Position numbers and translations under genes: made by a program
From: UBA11524 sp051883695
GTDB taxonomy: Bacteria; Bacillota; Clostridia; Christensenellales; Aristaeellaceae
NCBI GenBank assembly: GCA_051883695.1
Contig: JBJEUF010000092.1
Coordinates: 1-64,000, forward strand
Length of the DNA stretch: 64,000 bases
Reading direction: 5' to 3'
In this document: piece by piece, positions 24,449 through 32,142 of the stretch
Position numbering within the stretch: the stretch's first letter is position 1
Layout: each line of letters opens with the position of its first letter
The notes under the pieces: generated by a model
Seen by the model: only the letters and a program-made list of their open reading frames with translations
Databases searched by the model: none
What the model was told of the DNA's origin: nothing

Positions 24449-25570
24449 ATGAAAGCAATGAAGAAGCTGACGGCTCTGCTGCTGGCGCTGGCGCTGCTGC
24501 TGAGCATGCCCGTGCTGGCGGAGGATACGGCGGACGGCAACGGGATCGTCGTGGTGGACGGCGTGGCGATTGATGCGAACGGCGAGGAGATCGAGGGCTT
24601 CGTGATTCCCGACGAGCTCATGGAAATTGTGGATATCCTTGATGCCGAGGTCGACACCACGGTGGATGTGGGCTCGCTGGAGATCAACGAGAACCTGCCG
24701 GACAACGTGATCAACATCCTGCTTATCGGCATCGACAGCCGCACGGCGTCGCTGGATGAGTCCAATCAGCACGGCGATGTGCAGATCATCGTGTCCATCA
24801 ACAGGGACGACGGCAGCATCAAGCTGACCTCCATCCTGCGGGACCTGTATGTGACCATCCCCGGCTACAAGAGCAAGAACCGCATCAACGTGGCCTATCA
24901 GCGCGGCGGCGGCGAGCTGGCGATGCGCACGATCAACCACAATTTCGAAATGAACATCGAGCATTATGTGGTCATCAACTTCTTCGGCCTGGCTTCCATC
25001 ATCGACAGCCTCGGCGGCATTGACATCGAGCTGACCAGGCAGGAGGCCGGCGCGATCAACGCCTACATCAAGAAGAATCCGCCCAGGTACGACAATCAGG
25101 GTGACGACTATGTGCGCGTTCCGCTGGAGAAGGTGGACGGCGTGCAGCATCTGGACGGTATTCAGGCGGTCATGTACGCCCGGCTGCGCTCCATCGACAA
25201 TGACTTTGCCCGCACGGCCCGCCAGCGCAACCTGCTGGAGCTGCTGCTCCGGAAGGTCACCGAGGGCGGCATGGACTTCACCAAGCTCTTCGGGCTGCTG
25301 GAAACCTGCCTGCCCTATGCCCGCACGAACATGAGCCTGAGCGATATGGGCGGTCTGGCCATGTCGGTGCTGCAGAGCGGCCTGCTGGATCGCGTGAAGG
25401 AGGGCGGCAGCCTGCTGGAGCAGAACCGCATCCCGCTGGATGACACATGGAAGTACGACACCACCGATGCCGGCGCGTCCGTCGTGGTCTTCCGCACCTC
25501 CAAGCGCCTGCAGGAGAATATCGAGGCCCTGCATGAGTTCATCTACGGCGAATATTACCCTGCGGATTGA
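24449..25570 (+). CDS. LytR-CpsA-Psr (LCP) family cell-wall glycopolymer ligase
   Basis: 373 residues. A signal peptide (1-24, ending LAEDTA) rather than the usual membrane anchor, then an LCP domain from about 85: NVINILLIGIDSR, GDVQIIVSINRDDG, SILRDLYVTIPG, the Arg-rich NRINVAYQRGG, NFFGLASIIDSLGGIDIEL and YARLRSIDNDFARTARQR. LCP enzymes attach teichoic acids or other glycopolymers to peptidoglycan outside the membrane. A monocistronic unit with its own promoter and a strong terminator. Confidence 0.92.
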   Translation: MKAMKKLTALLLALALLLSMPVLAEDTADGNGIVVVDGVAIDANGEEIEGFVIPDELMEIVDILDAEVDTTVDVGSLEINENLPDNVINILLIGIDSRTASLDESNQHGDVQIIVSINRDDGSIKLTSILRDLYVTIPGYKSKNRINVAYQRGGGELAMRTINHNFEMNIEHYVVINFFGLASIIDSLGGIDIELTRQEAGAINAYIKKNPPRYDNQGDDYVRVPLEKVDGVQHLDGIQAVMYARLRSIDNDFARTARQRNLLELLLRKVTEGGMDFTKLFGLLETCLPYARTNMSLSDMGGLAMSVLQSGLLDRVKEGGSLLEQNRIPLDDTWKYDTTDAGASVVVFRTSKRLQENIEALHEFIYGEYYPAD

Positions 25571-25574
25571 TGAT

Positions 25575-25635
25575 TCCCAAAACAATACCCCCTTTGATGG
25601 CTCTTATGCGCATCAGAGGGGGTATTGTTTTGGGA
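25575..25635. terminator. Long bidirectional terminator between the LCP gene and uvrC
   Basis: A 25-bp stem with a single G-T pair (25575-25599 with 25611-25635) and an 11-base loop. Both flanks carry CCCAAAACAATACCCCC / GGGGGTATTGTTTTGGG, giving T-rich 3' ends in both directions. It separates two converging genes. Confidence 0.92.
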
Positions 25636-25642
25636 GAATCGC

Positions 25643-27523
25643 TTATTCTCTCTCGGCTGCCGCCCATTTCAGCACGGCTTCGGCGGCGGCCTTTGTCATG
25701 CCGGGCACGGCAAGGAGCTGCTCCTCCGTGGCCTCGCGGATGGCCTTGAGGGAGCCGAGCTTTGTCAGCAGGGCCTTGCGGCGCTTCGGGCCGATGCCGG
25801 GGATGTCCTCCAGCTGGCTGTGGATGCTGGCTTTGCCGCGCAAAGAGCGGTGATGGGTGATGCAGAAGCGGTGCGCCTCGTCGCGGATGCGCTGGATCAG
25901 GTGCAGCTCCGGCGTGTGATGATCCAGTAGAATCGGCTCCTCCCGGTCGGGCAGGAAGATCTCCTCCTGCTTTTTCGCCAGACCGAACATCGCCACCTCC
26001 GCGCCCATGTCCAGCAGCGCCTGCCGGGCAAAGCGCAGCTGCTGCGGACCGCCGTCGATGAGCACCAGGTCGGGCAGATCGCTGAATTTGCCGCCCTTCG
26101 CCGGGAGCCCGGCGGCTTCGCGCTCGGCCCTTTCCTTCAGCCCGTGCGCGAAGCGCCGCCCCAGCACCTCGTTCAGGGAGGCAAAATCGTTCGCGCCCTC
26201 GACCGTTTTGATGCGGAAATGGCGGTATTCCTTCTTCGCCGGTTCGCCGTCGATGAACACGACCATGCTGGCCACGCTCAGCACGCCCTGGGTGTTGGAG
26301 ATATCGTAGCCCTCGATGCGCCGGGGCGGCTGGGACAGCCCCAGTGCTCTGCCCAGCGCGGCGGCTGCGCCGGTGGTGCGCTCCTCGCGGACAGCGGCTT
26401 TGGCGTTGCGCTTCTCCAGCGCGTCGGCGGCGTTCTTTGCGGCAAGGAGCACCAGATCGTGCTTTTCACCGCGCTTGGGGGTCAGCAGCGTCACCGCGCT
26501 GCCCTTTTGCTGGCGCAGCCATGCTTCCAGCTGCTCCCGGCTGCCGTCGGGCAGGGCCTGCACCAGCACGTTGCGCGGGATCAGGTTGCCGTCCTCGTAA
26601 TACTGGGTCAGGAAGCCGGCCAGCACCTCGCCGGGCTCCTCGCTGCCCTCCCGGGGCAGGGCGAAGTGGTCGCCGCCGATCATGCGTCCGCCGCGGACGT
26701 AGAAGATGTGCACCATGGCGTCCAGCCCATCCTGTGCCAGGGCGATGATGTCCTGCTCGCTCCGGTCGGTCTGGATGGCAATCTGCCGCTCCATCAGCCC
26801 CTCGATATCGCGGATCCTGTCGCGCAGCGCGGCGGCGCGCTCAAACTGCATACGGGACGCGCAATCCAGCATTTCCTTTTGCAGCACCTTCAGCACCTGC
26901 TGGTAATCGCCGCTGAGGAAGGCCAGGACACCGTCCATCATGTCCCAGTAGGCTTCCTCGGTGCATTTGCCCGCGCAGGGCGCCATACACTTGCCGATTT
27001 CGTAGTTCACGCAGGGACGGCAGGGGCTTTTCAGCGGCAGATCCTTGCGGCAGGTGCGCAGGGGGAACACGCCGCGCACCGCCTCGATCACCTGCCGGAC
27101 GGCTGTCGCGCCGATGTAGGGGCCGAAGTACTTCGCGCCGTCCTTCTCCATCCGCCGGGCCAGCTCCAGCCGGGGGAAGGGCTCCTTCAGGTTGACGCGC
27201 AGGTAGGGATAATGCTTGTCGTCCTTGAGCAGGATGTTGTAATGGGGCTTGTGCCGCTTGATCAGGTTGCACTCCAGACACAGCGCCTCCAGATTGGAAT
27301 CGCACAGCAGAATGTCGAAATCCGCGATGTTGGAGATCATCGCAGCGACCTTCGGCGTGTGCTCCGTATCCCGGAAGTAGGAGCGGACGCGGTTTTTGAG
27401 GTTGACCGCCTTTCCGACGTAGATGATCGTGCCCTCCGCGTCCTTCATCAGGTAGCAGCCGGGGGATTCCGGGAGCATGGCGATCTTGGTTTCCAGCTTT
27501 TCGCCCCAGTCCAGTCGGGCCAC
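25643..27523 (-). CDS. uvrC: UvrABC system protein C
   Basis: 626 residues, full length. N-terminal GIY-YIG nuclease domain (PGCYLMKDAEGTIIYVGKA), a Cys cluster (CRPCVNYEIGKCMAPCAGKC), UVR domain (MQFERAAALRDRIRDIEGL), RNase H-like 5' nuclease domain with GYDISNTQG and VLIDGGPQQL, and tandem C-terminal helix-hairpin-helix motifs (IPGIGPKRRKALL, VPGMTKAAAEAVL). It makes both incisions in nucleotide excision repair with UvrA and UvrB. Start GTG at 27523. Promoter found 31 bases upstream. Confidence 0.96.
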   Translation of the reverse strand: MARLDWGEKLETKIAMLPESPGCYLMKDAEGTIIYVGKAVNLKNRVRSYFRDTEHTPKVAAMISNIADFDILLCDSNLEALCLECNLIKRHKPHYNILLKDDKHYPYLRVNLKEPFPRLELARRMEKDGAKYFGPYIGATAVRQVIEAVRGVFPLRTCRKDLPLKSPCRPCVNYEIGKCMAPCAGKCTEEAYWDMMDGVLAFLSGDYQQVLKVLQKEMLDCASRMQFERAAALRDRIRDIEGLMERQIAIQTDRSEQDIIALAQDGLDAMVHIFYVRGGRMIGGDHFALPREGSEEPGEVLAGFLTQYYEDGNLIPRNVLVQALPDGSREQLEAWLRQQKGSAVTLLTPKRGEKHDLVLLAAKNAADALEKRNAKAAVREERTTGAAAALGRALGLSQPPRRIEGYDISNTQGVLSVASMVVFIDGEPAKKEYRHFRIKTVEGANDFASLNEVLGRRFAHGLKERAEREAAGLPAKGGKFSDLPDLVLIDGGPQQLRFARQALLDMGAEVAMFGLAKKQEEIFLPDREEPILLDHHTPELHLIQRIRDEAHRFCITHHRSLRGKASIHSQLEDIPGIGPKRRKALLTKLGSLKAIREATEEQLLAVPGMTKAAAEAVLKWAAAERE

Positions 27524-27553
27524 GGCATGTCACCGTCCTTTCCATATAGGGAT

Positions 27554-27582
27554 ATTATACGGGATGCGGTGGGGGAAGTCAA
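27554..27582 (-). promoter_or_regulatory. uvrC promoter
   Basis: On the minus strand TTGACT (27582-27577) and TATAAT (27559-27554) with a 17-bp spacer. It begins only six bases from the hairpin-rich repeat. Confidence 0.8.
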
Positions 27583-27588
27583 CAAAAA

Positions 27589-27849
27589 GGGCGGCCCCGT
27601 GCGGCTGCCCTCAGACTGTTAAAAAAGCCTTGGGAGGTGTCGGAGGGCCCGCAGGCCCTCTGACTGGATTCGTATCGACCGGCTTTGCCGGTCGGGCGGG
27701 GCGTTTCCGGCTCTGCCGGAAGCTTTCCTTACACGGAGGAACGGCCGTCAGGGCTGCTTGCAGCCCTGACAGTGACGGAGTGCAATCCCTCGAAAAAGTG
27801 CCGGAAGCACTTTTTCGACACGCAGAGGGCGGCCCCGTGCGGCTGCCCT
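27589..27849. repeat. Hairpin array bounded by a 23-bp direct repeat
   Basis: The 23-mer that begins GGGCGGCCCCGTGCG occurs at 27589-27611 and 27827-27849. Between them are five perfect hairpins in a row: GAGGGCC/GGCCCTC, GACCGGC/GCCGGTC, TTCCGGC/GCCGGAA, GTCAGGGCTGC/GCAGCCCTGAC and CGAAAAAGTGC/GCACTTTTTCG. No reading frame here has a ribosome-binding site. The rightmost copy abuts the stop of the winged-helix gene. Confidence 0.85.
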
Positions 27850-27855
27850 GAGGAA

Positions 27856-28527
27856 TCACTCGAACTGCCCCTGGGTGTAGGTGCCGTCCAGCAGATCGGC
27901 AATGCCTGCCAGCAGCATGATGAGTCCCTGCACGCGGTGCGGCTGGATGATATAGCTGCCGCGCTGGTTTTTGTCCTCGATCACCAGATCGGCGGTGAGC
28001 AAAGGCTTGAGGTGGTGATAGACCTGCCCGGTGGAGGAGAAGCCGCAGTCGCTGACCAGCTCCGCCACGGTGCGCGGCTTGCGCAGGATGGCCAGCAGCA
28101 GGTTCAGCCGGTCGTTGGAACCGACCACGTGCAGGACGCGCTCGGCGGTATGGTTCTCAATCAGCGCCAGCAGGCTGTCGGTGTTCAGGTCGTTTCGGAC
28201 CCATGTGGACTGGCGGCCGCCTGAGGCGAAGACGCCGGCGTAGGTGATGCGTCCGGTGCAGCCCTGGGTGCCGCAGCTGTTCTCCAGCTGGTCGAGGATG
28301 GCGGAGATATGCGCGTCCGGGTGCATACCGACCATTTTCTGCACATGCCCGACGGTGGGCTTGGGGCCGGCCTGGGCGCAGGGAGGCGTGGGGATGGCGT
28401 CCATGGGCGTCTCCGTGACGGCGTCCATCCCGGCGGAGGGCTGGGCCGTCAGGTGGGTCAGCATCTCCCGGAGCTCGTTGATCTGGGCCTGCAGCGCGTC
28501 AATCTCGGCAGCGTAGTTGCGTTCCAT
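27856..28527 (-). CDS. Winged-helix transcriptional regulator with N-terminal coiled coil
   Basis: 223 residues. Residues 1-30 form a short coiled coil (ALQAQINELREMLTHL), followed by a Pro-rich linker; the C-terminal 90 residues are an ArsR-like winged helix (RLNLLLAILRKPRTVAELV, FSSTGQVYHHLKPLLTADLV and a wing KNQRGSYIIQ). The middle has CGTQGC, which may be a metal or thiol site. Genuine ArsR domains are usually near the N-terminus, so this layout is unusual. Targets unknown; inverted sequences near its own promoter suggest autoregulation. Confidence 0.75.
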   Translation of the reverse strand: MERNYAAEIDALQAQINELREMLTHLTAQPSAGMDAVTETPMDAIPTPPCAQAGPKPTVGHVQKMVGMHPDAHISAILDQLENSCGTQGCTGRITYAGVFASGGRQSTWVRNDLNTDSLLALIENHTAERVLHVVGSNDRLNLLLAILRKPRTVAELVSDCGFSSTGQVYHHLKPLLTADLVIEDKNQRGSYIIQPHRVQGLIMLLAGIADLLDGTYTQGQFE

Positions 28528-28581
28528 GGTTCTGTCTCCTTTCGGTCACGTGTTTGCGGGAATGCGGAATTCCGTAAAACC

Positions 28582-28610
28582 ATAATACCAGAAAGCAGAG
28601 CGGATGTCAA
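28582..28610 (-). promoter_or_regulatory. Promoter of the winged-helix gene with nearby inverted repeats
   Basis: On the minus strand a perfect TTGACA (28610-28605) and TATTAT (28587-28582), spacer 17 bp. Just downstream is the palindrome CGGAATTCCG, and TTCCGTA (about 28570) recurs inverted as TACGGAA (about 28634), bracketing the promoter. Confidence 0.65.
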
Positions 28611-28645
28611 CAGGAAAATTCGCAAAATCGTAAATACGGAAAAAC

Positions 28646-28675
28646 GAAAAAATGCACCCGCCTTGACGGATGCAT
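28646..28675 (-). terminator. Terminator after lepB
   Basis: Minus-strand stem ATGCATCCG / CGGGTGCAT (one G-T pair) with a six-base loop and six T. Confidence 0.85.
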
Positions 28676-28690
28676 CATTCGGAATACGAA

Positions 28691-29479
28691 TCAGTCCTTC
28701 AGCCCTGAATCCTCCAGCGTGCTGGGGATGGTATGCCAGAGCACGGCTTCCACATGGCCGACGATCATGTCGCGGGAGATCGGGCCGACGTCGTTGCTGC
28801 GGCTGTCGTTGGAGTTGTTGCGGTTGTCGCCCATGACCAGGTACATGCCTTCGGGCACGGTATAGGGGCCGTCGGCGCCGTCCATGAACTTTTTGCGGAA
28901 GGATGGCGTGGGCCAGTCGCGCTCGATGCGCTCGTGCAGGAACTTCTCCTCCTGACGCACGCCGTTGACATAGAGATAGCCATCCTTGATTTCAACGGTG
29001 TCGCCCGGCAGGCCGACCACGCGCTTGACGAAGTTGGTGCGCGCGCCGGTGTTGCGATCGGTCCGGTTGGGGAAATTGCAGACCACCACGTCAAAACGCT
29101 CGGGCTCGCCGCCGACGGTGAAGTGAACGCCGATGTCGGTAAAGGGGATGCCGAAGAAGGAGGTGCCGTAGGAGGTCTTGGAGACGTACATGATTTCGCC
29201 GTTGTGCAGCGTGGGATACATGCTGTCGCCGTCCACATAGACGGGCTCGAAGATAAAGGAGCGCACCACGAACACAATCAGCAGCGCGACGGCAAAGGTG
29301 AGCACCCACTCCAGGAGCTCCCGCTGCCAGGACTTCTTTTTCTTGCCCTTCTTTTCCGGCTCCGCTTCTTCGGCAAGCTCGGCAAGGGGCTGCGGATTGG
29401 CGTCCTCTGTCCTGTAGGGAACGGCGTCCTCTCCCTGCTTCTGTGCCGGGGACTGGACGTCCAGTTCGGTATCGGTCAT
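28691..29479 (-). CDS. lepB: Signal peptidase I
   Basis: 262 residues. A charged cytoplasmic N-terminus of about 55 residues (Glu- and Lys-rich) precedes the single membrane anchor (LLEWVLTFAVALLIVFVV), then the catalytic Ser in DGDSMYPTL, the catalytic Lys in FVKRVVGLPGD, and GDNRNNSNDSR. It cleaves Sec/Tat signal peptides on the outer face. The ATG at 29479 is preferred; a GTG at 29494 adds five residues. The acidic cytoplasmic extension is longer than in most Bacillus SipS-type enzymes. Confidence 0.94.
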   Translation of the reverse strand: MTDTELDVQSPAQKQGEDAVPYRTEDANPQPLAELAEEAEPEKKGKKKKSWQRELLEWVLTFAVALLIVFVVRSFIFEPVYVDGDSMYPTLHNGEIMYVSKTSYGTSFFGIPFTDIGVHFTVGGEPERFDVVVCNFPNRTDRNTGARTNFVKRVVGLPGDTVEIKDGYLYVNGVRQEEKFLHERIERDWPTPSFRKKFMDGADGPYTVPEGMYLVMGDNRNNSNDSRSNDVGPISRDMIVGHVEAVLWHTIPSTLEDSGLKD

Positions 29480-29653
29480 GGTTATGTACCTCACTTTCTG
29501 AATCAGGAATACAGTTTTCTATCCTCAAAATATGAAACGGAGCAGAAGACCAATCATATGCATGGAAAATCTGTTCCCTCTAACAGATGATAACACAGAA
29601 CGAAGCCGGATGCAAGCCCCCAATGACTGGGAGGTACATCCGGCAGATGGTCA

Positions 29654-30475
29654 TCAGGCGTCGCCGTTGAGCCAGAAGGCGGGCTTGACCAGCGCGCTCT
29701 CCGTGTCCGGGTCGATGTCCAGCACCATCAGGCTCTTTTCGCCGGTGACGCGCTTCTTCAGCGGCTTGGCGGTGGACATGACGAAGGTCATGCCGACCAC
29801 CGTCACGTCAAACTCCCGCATCAGATCCACCATGCCCTTGGCCGTGCCGCCGCCCTTGAGGAAGTCGTCGACGATCAGGCACTTGGCGCCTTCCCGAACC
29901 GCGCGCCGGGACAGGCTCATGGTGCCGATGCTGCCGGAGCCGGAGACATAGTTGATGTTGACGGCACTGCCCTCATAGACCTTGGAGGCGCGGCGGGCGA
30001 TCACCAGCGGCACGCCCAGCGCGTTCGCCGTGGCGTAGGCTACGGGGATGCCCTTGGTTTCCATCGTCAGCACAAAGTCCGGCGCGGCGGCATAGTACTC
30101 CGTCGCCATGATTTCGCCCATGCGGCTCACGATGTCCGGGTCGGCCAGTACGTCGGAGGTATAGAGGAAGCCGCCGGGCAGCACGCGCCCGGTGCCCGAG
30201 AGCTTCTGGCACAGATCGCCGATGAACTGCCGCGCCGCGGGACGCTTGACCTTTGTGCGGTAGCGCACGCCGCCGGCTGCGCCGGTCACCGTCTCCAATT
30301 CGCCCAGACCGAACTGGGTCACGACCTCCCGCAGGATGTCGATGTCCTCGCTCATGGTGGACTTGGCGGCACCAAACAGCTCACAGAACTGGGACAGGGT
30401 GAAAATGCGATTCGGCGAGCCGGTCAGTATCTTCATCATGGCGCTCATGCGCTCGTTGCGGCGGATCTTCTCCAC
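29654..30475 (-). CDS. purR: Purine operon repressor PurR (Bacillus type)
   Basis: 273 residues. Winged-helix N-terminus (1-75: RMSAMMKILTGSPNRIFTL, FGAAKSTMSEDIDILR) followed by a phosphoribosyltransferase-like domain with the PRPP motif LIVDDFLKGGGTAKG. In Bacillus this protein represses pur genes and senses PRPP through that motif. The preferred start is GTG at 30475 behind AAAGGAG. No purine genes are in the window. Confidence 0.92.
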   Translation of the reverse strand: MEKIRRNERMSAMMKILTGSPNRIFTLSQFCELFGAAKSTMSEDIDILREVVTQFGLGELETVTGAAGGVRYRTKVKRPAARQFIGDLCQKLSGTGRVLPGGFLYTSDVLADPDIVSRMGEIMATEYYAAAPDFVLTMETKGIPVAYATANALGVPLVIARRASKVYEGSAVNINYVSGSGSIGTMSLSRRAVREGAKCLIVDDFLKGGGTAKGMVDLMREFDVTVVGMTFVMSTAKPLKKRVTGEKSLMVLDIDPDTESALVKPAFWLNGDA

Positions 30476-30698
30476 GGGTTTCGACGCTCCTTTGCCATAG
30501 CCGGTGTCATGATAACCTGCGCCCACTGCACGCGGCGCAGGGGGGGGAATCCCCGGTAGTATAACACACATCTGCGAATATTGGAATATGCGATTTGGGA
30601 AAATGTTCGTCTTTTTAACGGGGATTGCTGTATTTTCTGTGTATGAAGCGCCCGCCTTCTCCGGAAACGCGGCTGCTGTCCTCCTGGATGGCACGGGG

Positions 30699-31454
30699 TC
30701 ATTGGGGCTGGGCTTCCTCCAGCGCCGTCAGGATAAACTCCCGCAAACCGGCGCAGACCTGGGGCCAGTGTGCGGCGCTGCAGCGAGCCAGATGCTCATC
30801 CGGCAGCGACATGAGCAGGTCGATGCCGGGCGTCACGGGATCATCCGTCAGGGTGACGAGCCAGTCGCTCACGCCGCACTGGCGGACGGTGTCGCTGTCC
30901 TCGACCTCCGGGGCGGACGCGTCGGGATCATAGGCGGCGGTCAGCTGCGAAAGCACCTGGCTGTAGACCGATTGCACGCAGGCCCGCCACCGCTCCGGCA
31001 GGAAGGTGAAGGAGCGTCCGTTGGGCATGTAGAGCATCACATCCATCAGCGTGGCAGCCTTGTCCAGCAGCCGCAGGTGAACGCACATGCGCCCGTCCGG
31101 CAGCGTGAAGGATTCCGCCGGGGCCATCTGCTCGGTCTGGAACCGGTCGCGCCACTCTCCGGCGCAGGCGTCGATGACGGCGCGGCGGCTGGCGGGAATG
31201 CGGCGGACGAAGCTGTCCAGGATATAGTCTCCCTCGCCGGTGATTTCAATCAGGTTTCCCAGCGGATGGGCCCGCATGGTAATCTGCCCCTGCTGCTCCA
31301 TCCCGGACAGGGCCAGCTGCATGGTGATGTAGTTCATCAGGTCGCTCTCGGCCATGGCCTGCAGCAGCTGCATGGACGTGACCGGGCCAAGGCGGCGCAG
31401 GGCATAAAGGATGACCAGCCGGTTTTCGGTTTCGGGGATATGCTTACGTTCCAT
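30699..31454 (-). CDS. DUF4364 family protein
   Basis: 251 residues, longer than the 170-200 common in this family. The N-terminal 70 residues match its winged-helix-like start (ENRLVILYALRRLGPVTSMQLLQAM, NYITMQLALSGMEQQGQI). DUF4364 is largely restricted to Clostridia and is presumed regulatory, without a known target. The C-terminal extension is acidic and unrecognised. Start at 31454, with GGGAG eight bases before it. Confidence 0.8.
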   Translation of the reverse strand: MERKHIPETENRLVILYALRRLGPVTSMQLLQAMAESDLMNYITMQLALSGMEQQGQITMRAHPLGNLIEITGEGDYILDSFVRRIPASRRAVIDACAGEWRDRFQTEQMAPAESFTLPDGRMCVHLRLLDKAATLMDVMLYMPNGRSFTFLPERWRACVQSVYSQVLSQLTAAYDPDASAPEVEDSDTVRQCGVSDWLVTLTDDPVTPGIDLLMSLPDEHLARCSAAHWPQVCAGLREFILTALEEAQPQ

Positions 31455-31568
31455 TTTGACTGCTCCCGTATGAAAACTTCCGATGGGACTATTGGACATG
31501 AAGGGGCGTATTCCTGCCGGAGTGCGAAAAAAGCGGGAAGAGGTTCCCGTGGAATTGCGCGGCACAGA

Positions 31569-31600
31569 GAAAACCCCCATGCCGTTTCAGCACAGGGGGG
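31569..31600 (-). terminator. Terminator after the HPr-like gene
   Basis: Minus-strand CCCCC / GGGGG stem around a GC-poor loop, followed by TTTTCTC. Confidence 0.7.
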
Positions 31601-31660
31601 AATGTCGTCAATCGTGCGGGGACGGCGCAGGATGCTTCCGTTCCGCGGGAAACAGCGGGA

Positions 31661-31888
31661 TCAGGCGATGAAGGGCTTGATCTCGTTGAGCAGCTCGTCG
31701 CAATCCTCGGCGTAGATCTCCATGGTCACGGGCTTGGACCAGTCCAGGGAGAAGATGCCCAGAATGGACTTCGCGTCCACTACGTGGCGGCCGCTGCGCA
31801 GGTCCATGTCGTAGGGGTATGCGCCGACGATCTGCACGAACTTCGCGCCATCGGTCATCAGGTTCAGCTTGATGTTTACGGACCTCAT
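31661..31888 (-). CDS. HPr-like protein without the catalytic histidine
   Basis: 75 residues, with the HPr fold signature AKSILGIFSLDW and a typical C-terminal helix. Aligned on KSI(M/L)G, Ser41 corresponds to regulatory Ser46 of HPr, but the residue at the position of phospho-carrier His15 is Leu10, and GLHARPA is absent. It therefore cannot carry PEP-derived phosphate in sugar uptake; like Crh of Bacillus, it may act only through serine phosphorylation or as a structural regulator. Clostridial genomes often carry such divergent HPr paralogues. Start at 31888 follows AGGAGG; monocistronic with its own promoter and terminator. Confidence 0.85.
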   Translation of the reverse strand: MRSVNIKLNLMTDGAKFVQIVGAYPYDMDLRSGRHVVDAKSILGIFSLDWSKPVTMEIYAEDCDELLNEIKPFIA

Positions 31889-31923
31889 TGGGTAGCACCT
31901 CCTAAAATTCTCGGTACGCATAC

Positions 31924-31952
31924 ATTATACTATCTCCCACAGCAAAATGCAA
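31924..31952 (-). promoter_or_regulatory. Promoter of the HPr-like gene
   Basis: Minus strand TTGCAT (31952-31947) and a perfect TATAAT (31929-31924), 17-bp spacer, 36 bases from the start codon. Confidence 0.8.
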
Positions 31953-32142
31953 GCGCTTTTGTGTAAATAATTTCACAATCTGTGGGCAGAAATGCTTGAA
32001 ATCCCTGCTTTGTTTTGGTGAAAACCGGATAAGCGCAAGAAGGTTTCCGGCGGACGCCGCAAATGAAAATCAGGCATTTTCTTTTGGCCCGGGCTGTGGT
32101 ATACTATGATGGATTATGTAGAAACCGGAAGGAGACGGCGGC

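Noticed and set aside
30575..30594. GCGAATATT-GG-AATATGCGA near-palindrome upstream of purR, considered a PurBox
   Set aside because: It does not match the CGAAC core of known Bacillus PurBoxes and has six mismatches to full symmetry; kept only as a remark.
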